Source: Paenalcaligenes hermetiae (GTDB lineage Bacteria > Pseudomonadota > Gammaproteobacteria > Burkholderiales > Burkholderiaceae_B). Taken from it: a stretch of 64,000 bases of DNA. Made by a program: the position numbers and the translations under genes. The stretch spans positions 1 to 64,000 of the forward strand of contig NZ_BAABKD010000002.1 in NCBI RefSeq assembly GCF_039543645.1, given 5' to 3'. Positions 60,073 through 64,000 of the stretch are shown here, in pieces. Each line of letters opens with the position of its first letter. The stretch's first letter is position 1. The notes below the pieces were generated by a model. The model saw only the letters and a program-made list of their open reading frames with translations. It had not been told where the DNA came from and made no database searches.

Positions 60073-62421
60073 CTAATCGATAAGCTCTGCTTCAGGATGT
60101 TGCGGGGTGGGCTGTTGACTACTGTCATAGCCAGAATCCTTATCATCAAATACCAAAATCACTTGGTCTTCTTGATCTAAATCCACTGTTACCACGCCCC
60201 CATTCGTTAAGCGACCAAATAAAAGCTCATCGGCCAAAGCACGTCGGATGGTGTCTTGAATCAAGCGGTGCATTGGTCTCGCCCCCATTAATGGATCAAA
60301 ACCTTTATTAGCTAGATAATCCCGCACCGCATCTGTAAAGCTAATTTCCACTCGCTTTTCATGAAGCTGTTGCTCAAGTTGCAATAGGAATTTATCGACT
60401 ACCCGTAAGATGACATCCCGAGACAGCGGAGCAAACGGAATAATAGCATCCAAACGGTTACGGAATTCGGGGGTAAACAAGCGTTTAATTGCCTGCATTT
60501 CGTCACCGGACTCGCGCTTATTCGCAAAACCGATCGTATTTTTGCTGAGCGCCTCGGCACCAGCGTTAGTGGTCATGATAATGATCACATTACGGAAATC
60601 TGCTTTACGCCCATTATTATCTGTTAACGTGCCATGATCCATGACCTGAAGCAAGATGTTATACACATCTGGGTGTGCTTTTTCGATCTCGTCTAATAAC
60701 AAAACACAATGCGGGTGTTTGGTAACGGCTTCAGTCAATAAGCCCCCTTGATCAAAACCCACATAGCCTGGAGGCGCCCCAATCAAACGGGAAACGGTAT
60801 GGCGCTCCATGTACTCTGACATATCAAAGCGCAAAAGCTCAATCCCCAACACATATGCCAGCTGACGAGCCACCTCGGTCTTACCCACACCTGTAGGCCC
60901 TGAAAAGAGGAAAGAACCAATAGGCTTATCTGGACGCCCCAACCCTGAGCGCGCCATCTTAATCGATGCGGCCAGAGCCTCGATGGCTTTAGCTTGACCA
61001 AAAACTACGGTATTCAGATCACGCTCTAACGTAGCTAGCTTATTGCGATCATCAGTGGAGACATTTTGAGGTGGGATCCGAGCAATTTGTGCCACCACTG
61101 CTTGAATATCGGTTTTGCTGATTGTTTTTTTCTGGCGAGATGGGGGTAGCAAACGTTGCGCTGCTCCCGCCTCGTCAATCACATCAATGGCTTTATCAGG
61201 CAAAAAGCGATCGCTAATATGGCGTGCAGCCAGCTCAGCAGCAGCACTTAGTGCTGACTGGGTATAGCGCACACCATGATGCTTTTCAAAATAAGGCTTT
61301 AAACCGCGCAAGATTTGAACGGTTTCCTCTACGGTAGGCTCCACCACATCCACTTTTTGAAAGCGGCGTGATAGCGCATGGTCTTTTTCAAATATGCCAC
61401 GATATTCTGTATACGTCGTGGCTCCCATGCATTTAAGCTGCCCTGAGGACAAAGCCGGTTTAAGTAAATTAGAGGCATCAAGCGCGCCCCCCGAAGCGGA
61501 ACCTGCACCAATCAAGGTGTGGATCTCATCAATGAACAGCACTGAGCCTTGGTGTTTGTTTAAGTCGGCCAACACCGCTTTTAAACGTTGCTCAAAATCG
61601 CCTCGATATTTAGTACCCGCGAGCAAAGCCCCCATATCCAGCGCATACACCACAGTGTCAGCCAAGACATCGGGCACTTGCTTATTAACGATACGTAAAG
61701 CCAAGCCCTCGGCAATCGCCGTTTTACCGACGCCCGCCTCGCCCACAAGCAAAGGGTTATTTTTGCGGCGACGGCATAAAACCTGAATTACACGCTCAAT
61801 TTCTTTATCACGACCAATTAAGGGGTCAATACGCCCCTGCTGCGCCATGTGATTTAAGTTTGAGGTGTAGAGATCAAGGGGCGATTTTTGCTCTGCACCA
61901 CCCGCTTGAGAACGTGACTGCGGTTGGGATGCCCCCCCTGCAGTGCCATCCTCTGGCTGCTGAGCCATGGGCTGATGAGAATTATTCTTTGCAATCCCAT
62001 GTGAAAGGTAATTCACCATATCCAAACGGGTAATGCCCTGTTGATGCAAATAATAAATCGCATGCGAGTCTTTTTCGCCATACATAGCTACTAGCACATG
62101 AGCCCCAGTGACCTCTGTTTTCGTAGTGGAGCTGGAAGACACATGCATAATGGCGCGCTGAATCACACGCTGAAAGCCTAATGTGGGCTGAGTGTCGACT
62201 TCGTCTTTGCCCTCGACAATAGGCGTATTATCCGCAATATATTTACGTAAATGTTGACGTAATGCGGGAATATCGGCAGCACAAGCGCGAAGCACATCAA
62301 CCGCTGCCGCATTATCTAGCAAGGACAACAGCAAGTGCTCTACCGTGATAAATTCATGGCGCGCAGCACGGGCCTCGACAAAGGCCATGTGCAGACTGAC
62401 TTCTAATTCTTCGGAGATCAT
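60073..62421 (-). CDS. clpA: ClpAP protease ATPase subunit ClpA
   Basis: AAA+ unfoldase partner of ClpP. The protein is 782 residues (E. coli 758). The N-terminal Clp-N repeats (ISEELEVSLHMAFVEARAARHEFI) bind ClpS. A low-complexity linker of Gln, Gly and Ser (about 150-185) is longer than in E. coli. D1 has LLVGEAGVGKTAIAEGLA and D2 has LFSGPTGVGKTEVARQLA. A ClpP-docking loop appears as NTIGFANKRES. AAGGAGG precedes ATG 62421, a strong ribosome site. It is 103 bp after clpS. Confidence 0.96.
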   Translation of the reverse strand: MISEELEVSLHMAFVEARAARHEFITVEHLLLSLLDNAAAVDVLRACAADIPALRQHLRKYIADNTPIVEGKDEVDTQPTLGFQRVIQRAIMHVSSSSTTKTEVTGAHVLVAMYGEKDSHAIYYLHQQGITRLDMVNYLSHGIAKNNSHQPMAQQPEDGTAGGASQPQSRSQAGGAEQKSPLDLYTSNLNHMAQQGRIDPLIGRDKEIERVIQVLCRRRKNNPLLVGEAGVGKTAIAEGLALRIVNKQVPDVLADTVVYALDMGALLAGTKYRGDFEQRLKAVLADLNKHQGSVLFIDEIHTLIGAGSASGGALDASNLLKPALSSGQLKCMGATTYTEYRGIFEKDHALSRRFQKVDVVEPTVEETVQILRGLKPYFEKHHGVRYTQSALSAAAELAARHISDRFLPDKAIDVIDEAGAAQRLLPPSRQKKTISKTDIQAVVAQIARIPPQNVSTDDRNKLATLERDLNTVVFGQAKAIEALAASIKMARSGLGRPDKPIGSFLFSGPTGVGKTEVARQLAYVLGIELLRFDMSEYMERHTVSRLIGAPPGYVGFDQGGLLTEAVTKHPHCVLLLDEIEKAHPDVYNILLQVMDHGTLTDNNGRKADFRNVIIIMTTNAGAEALSKNTIGFANKRESGDEMQAIKRLFTPEFRNRLDAIIPFAPLSRDVILRVVDKFLLQLEQQLHEKRVEISFTDAVRDYLANKGFDPLMGARPMHRLIQDTIRRALADELLFGRLTNGGVVTVDLDQEDQVILVFDDKDSGYDSSQQPTPQHPEAELID

Positions 62422-62524
62422 GTATCCTCCTTCACGGTAAACATAATTTCATATCTCTATCATAGAGCCTATTTAGAATCTTTAAAGGGTTTTTCATAAA
62501 AAAACCCACATCTATTAGGGCTAT

Positions 62525-62845
62525 TTAGGCCGGTACCGGCTCCATAATACATTTCAAAGGGTGTTGTGCTTGCTGAGCGAGTTGGTGAACCTGATGAATA
62601 CGTGTGGCAGCGATATCCTTGGGGTATATGCCACAGACCGCCCGACCTTGATAGTGAATGGTCAACATAATGCGCTCGGCTTCGTCGGCACTTTTTCTAA
62701 ACACATGCATCAACACATCTACGACAAAATCCATCGTCGTAAAATCATCATTTAGCATGATGACCTGATACAAAGGGGGCGGAACCATATCTACGGTTAA
62801 TTCCGCCTTTAGTTTTTCTTTATCTATTGTCGTATTTGTGCTCAT
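62525..62845 (-). CDS. clpS: ClpA adaptor ClpS
   Basis: N-end-rule adaptor that delivers proteins with bulky hydrophobic N-termini to ClpAP. The protein is 106 residues (E. coli 106). A flexible N-terminal tail is followed by PPPLYQVIMLNDDFTTMDFVVDVL, whose Asn-Asp residues bind the substrate amino group, and by LTIHYQGRAVCGIYPKDIAATR. The start is ATG 62845; a TTG two codons upstream is unlikely. It is the first gene of clpS-clpA and is divergent from the cold-shock gene across 167 bp, the arrangement seen in many proteobacteria. Confidence 0.95.
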   Translation of the reverse strand: MSTNTTIDKEKLKAELTVDMVPPPLYQVIMLNDDFTTMDFVVDVLMHVFRKSADEAERIMLTIHYQGRAVCGIYPKDIAATRIHQVHQLAQQAQHPLKCIMEPVPA

Positions 62846-63012
62846 AATCAAACTAGGTAATTTCCATAGTTGACGGGATCAAAGGTTATTAAGCATTATT
62901 AAACTAATCCTAATAGCAGATTTTAACATTTATGTCTTGCTTCTGGATTAAGCTAGGAAGCTGACACCTTCCTACTACTGTTTTTCATTTATATTGTCGA
63001 GAGGCTGTTAGC

Positions 63013-63252
63013 ATGTCAGATATCATCACCGCCAACGGGGGTAGCGAAAAAATCTCCGGTACTGTTAAATGGTTTAATGATGCCAAAGGCTTTGGTTTTA
63101 TTACCCCAGATAATGGTGGCGAAGACCTTTTTGCTCATTTTTCTTCTATTCAAATGAACGGCTTTAAAACACTCAAAGAGGGTCAAAAAGTCACTTTTGA
63201 AATTGCTCAGGGGCCAAAAGGTCAGCAGGCGTTAAATATTACTTCAGCTTAG
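63013..63252 (+). CDS. Cold-shock domain protein
   Basis: A 79-residue single OB-fold nucleic-acid-binding protein. RNP1 is KGFGFITP and RNP2 is DLFAHFSSI, with GTVKWFNDAKGFG intact. A 13-residue N-terminal tail (MSDIITANGGSEK) precedes the domain. It could be a constitutive CspC/E-like or a CspD-like protein; its place opposite clpSA favours the cspD position, but a CspD-type C-terminal extension is absent. GAGG is eight bases before ATG 63013. It probably acts as an RNA chaperone. Confidence 0.92.
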   Translation: MSDIITANGGSEKISGTVKWFNDAKGFGFITPDNGGEDLFAHFSSIQMNGFKTLKEGQKVTFEIAQGPKGQQALNITSA

Positions 63253-63288
63253 CACCTCTCGCCCTATTTATTTTCAGTATATAAAAAA

Positions 63289-63744
63289 ATGACATTTGTG
63301 TTTGCAGGGCTTAAGCGCCCTGTTTTTTATTTTTTTGTTTTATTGTTTTTGGTTATATATAAATGGAGTTGGGCGCAAAACCATCCTAACATTACTACAC
63401 TAACAATCAATAACAAAAGCCTAAACGCGGAAATCGCGCAAACAGAAGCCCAACGGGCACAAGGCTTAATGCATCGCTTAGAGCTCCCCCCCGATCATGG
63501 CATGCTCTTTGTGTTCGAACAACCAAGCCGTATTTGCTTTTGGATGAAAAACACACCCTTACCTTTGAGTATTGCTTTTATTGATACCAAGGGCAAAATC
63601 ACGAATATCGAGCACATGCAGCCCTTTGACTTGGCATCCCATTGCCCCACACAGCCAATTCGTTATGCTTTAGAAATGGAACAAGGCTGGTTTCAAAAGC
63701 ATGGTATCCAACCAGGGGATCAGGTCCAACAGTTACCTAAGTAA
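63289..63744 (+). CDS. DUF192 family exported protein
   Basis: A 151-residue protein with an N-terminal hydrophobic segment (VFYFFVLLFLVIYKWSWAQ, about 12-30) that looks like a signal peptide with a cleavage site near WAQ. The mature part is a DUF192 domain: QTEAQRAQGLMHRLELPPDHGMLFVF and CFWMKNTPLPLSIAFID, with a late ALEMEQGWFQKHGIQPGD. The function of the family is unknown; its members are small periplasmic or membrane-associated proteins. It lies 36 bp after the cold-shock gene with no terminator between, so the two may be cotranscribed. Confidence 0.88.
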   Translation: MTFVFAGLKRPVFYFFVLLFLVIYKWSWAQNHPNITTLTINNKSLNAEIAQTEAQRAQGLMHRLELPPDHGMLFVFEQPSRICFWMKNTPLPLSIAFIDTKGKITNIEHMQPFDLASHCPTQPIRYALEMEQGWFQKHGIQPGDQVQQLPK

Positions 63745-63772
63745 AAAAGGCTTGGTTTGACCAAGCCTTTTT
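63744..63772. terminator. Bidirectional terminator between the DUF192 gene and the thiolase
   Basis: A 12-bp stem with A5/T5 outer arms and GGCTTGG/CCAAGCC core, TTTGA loop. It starts at the last base of the DUF192 stop codon and ends 8 bp before the thiolase stop. Confidence 0.9.
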
Positions 63773-63780
63773 ATTACCGC

Positions 63781-64000
63781 TTAAACGCGTTCCAGTAAAA
63801 TCGCGATCCCTTGCCCCACCCCTATACACATTGTACAAATAGCATAACGCCCCTGTGAGCGCTGTAGCTGATTAACGGCCGCCATCACAATACGCGCCCC
63901 GCTGGCGCCCAAAGGATGACCTAGGGAGATGGCACCACCATTAATATTGACGCGTGGGTCATCATCTGCCAAACCTAAACCTCGCAGCACGGCTAAACCT
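63781..64000 (-). CDS. pcaF: Acetyl-CoA acetyltransferase / 3-oxoadipyl-CoA thiolase, C-terminal part (partial)
   Basis: The last 72 codons of a thiolase; the rest lies beyond the window edge. NINGGAISLGHPLGASGAR carries the catalytic His, and CTMCIGVGQGIAILLERV carries the second active-site cysteine. The CIGVGQG form and LERV ending are typical of beta-ketoadipyl-CoA thiolases (PcaF/PaaJ) in aromatic degradation, but a general acetyl-CoA acetyltransferase cannot be excluded. The frame is open to the edge. Confidence 0.85.
   Translation of the reverse strand, partial: GLAVLRGLGLADDDPRVNINGGAISLGHPLGASGARIVMAAVNQLQRSQGRYAICTMCIGVGQGIAILLERV

Noticed and set aside
62455..62467. CTCTAT-C-ATAGAG palindrome between clpS and clpA
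   Set aside because: Short, isolated and in mid-operon; no regulator family is suggested.
62487..62507. AT-rich 8-bp hairpin after clpS as a terminator
   Set aside because: The stem is mostly A-T and the tail lacks a clean T-run; clpS and clpA are normally cotranscribed.
1..64000. CRISPR arrays, complete insertion sequences, rRNA operons or prophage genes
   Set aside because: No regularly spaced repeats, transposases, rRNA sequence or phage structural genes were seen.

Overview
This window looks like a chromosomal segment of a betaproteobacterium, most likely Burkholderiales near Alcaligenaceae. That is an inference from gene content and protein style: a long 88-residue IF-1 of the betaproteobacterial second-copy type, a single LolC/E-type subunit next to LolD, PrmB beside a YheS-type ABC-F protein, and an RpfE-type protein beside recJ. 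No 16S gene is present to confirm it. The window is gene-dense and almost entirely housekeeping. I found no CRISPR array, no complete insertion sequence and no complete phage.

Layout. 1-550: truncated P4-type integrase just beyond the 3' end of guaA, which looks like the scar or edge of a genomic island. 552-7800: purine genes guaA, guaB and purL. 7927-10277: greB, a PHP-type nucleotide phosphatase and an alpha/beta hydrolase. 10334-13865: branched-chain 2-oxoacid dehydrogenase E1alpha, E1beta and E2. 13984-19310: comEC, then tatD, lolD and lolC. 19325-26994 (plus strand, apart from a minus-strand EamA transporter at 22005-22913): an RpfE-type protein, recJ, an infA paralogue with a long leader, prfB with its programmed frameshift, an SDR and lysS. 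27087-29538: iscRSUA, with an IscR site and an unusual IscU. 29673-33695: uvrB, an aminotransferase, and lexA with an SOS box. 33771-39673: proteostasis genes tig, clpP, clpX and lon, with heat-shock-type promoter matches. 40051: tRNA-Leu(UAG). 40195-45267: hydantoinase/oxoprolinase-type hyuA and hyuB with an AraC-family regulator. 45485-53999: prmB, yheS, uvrD, a fatty-acid desaturase, rsmB and purN. 54041-60018: a compact operon ribF, ileS, lspA, coaBC, dut. 60073-63744: clpA and clpS, divergent from a cold-shock protein and a DUF192 protein. The right edge holds the end of a thiolase, probably pcaF.

Regulation that can be read directly: an IscR type-1 site over the isc promoter, a LexA box in front of lexA, sigma-32-like promoters before tig-clpP-clpX and lon, the RF2 frameshift site, and a series of clear intrinsic terminators, many shared by convergent genes.

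Nothing here is clearly a new system. The observations most worth a second look are the IscU homologue lacking two ligand positions normally essential in IscU (27421-27813), the integrase junction at the left edge, the uncharacterised RpfE-type protein next to recJ, the structured infA leader, and a desaturase whose stop codon overlaps the uvrD start.
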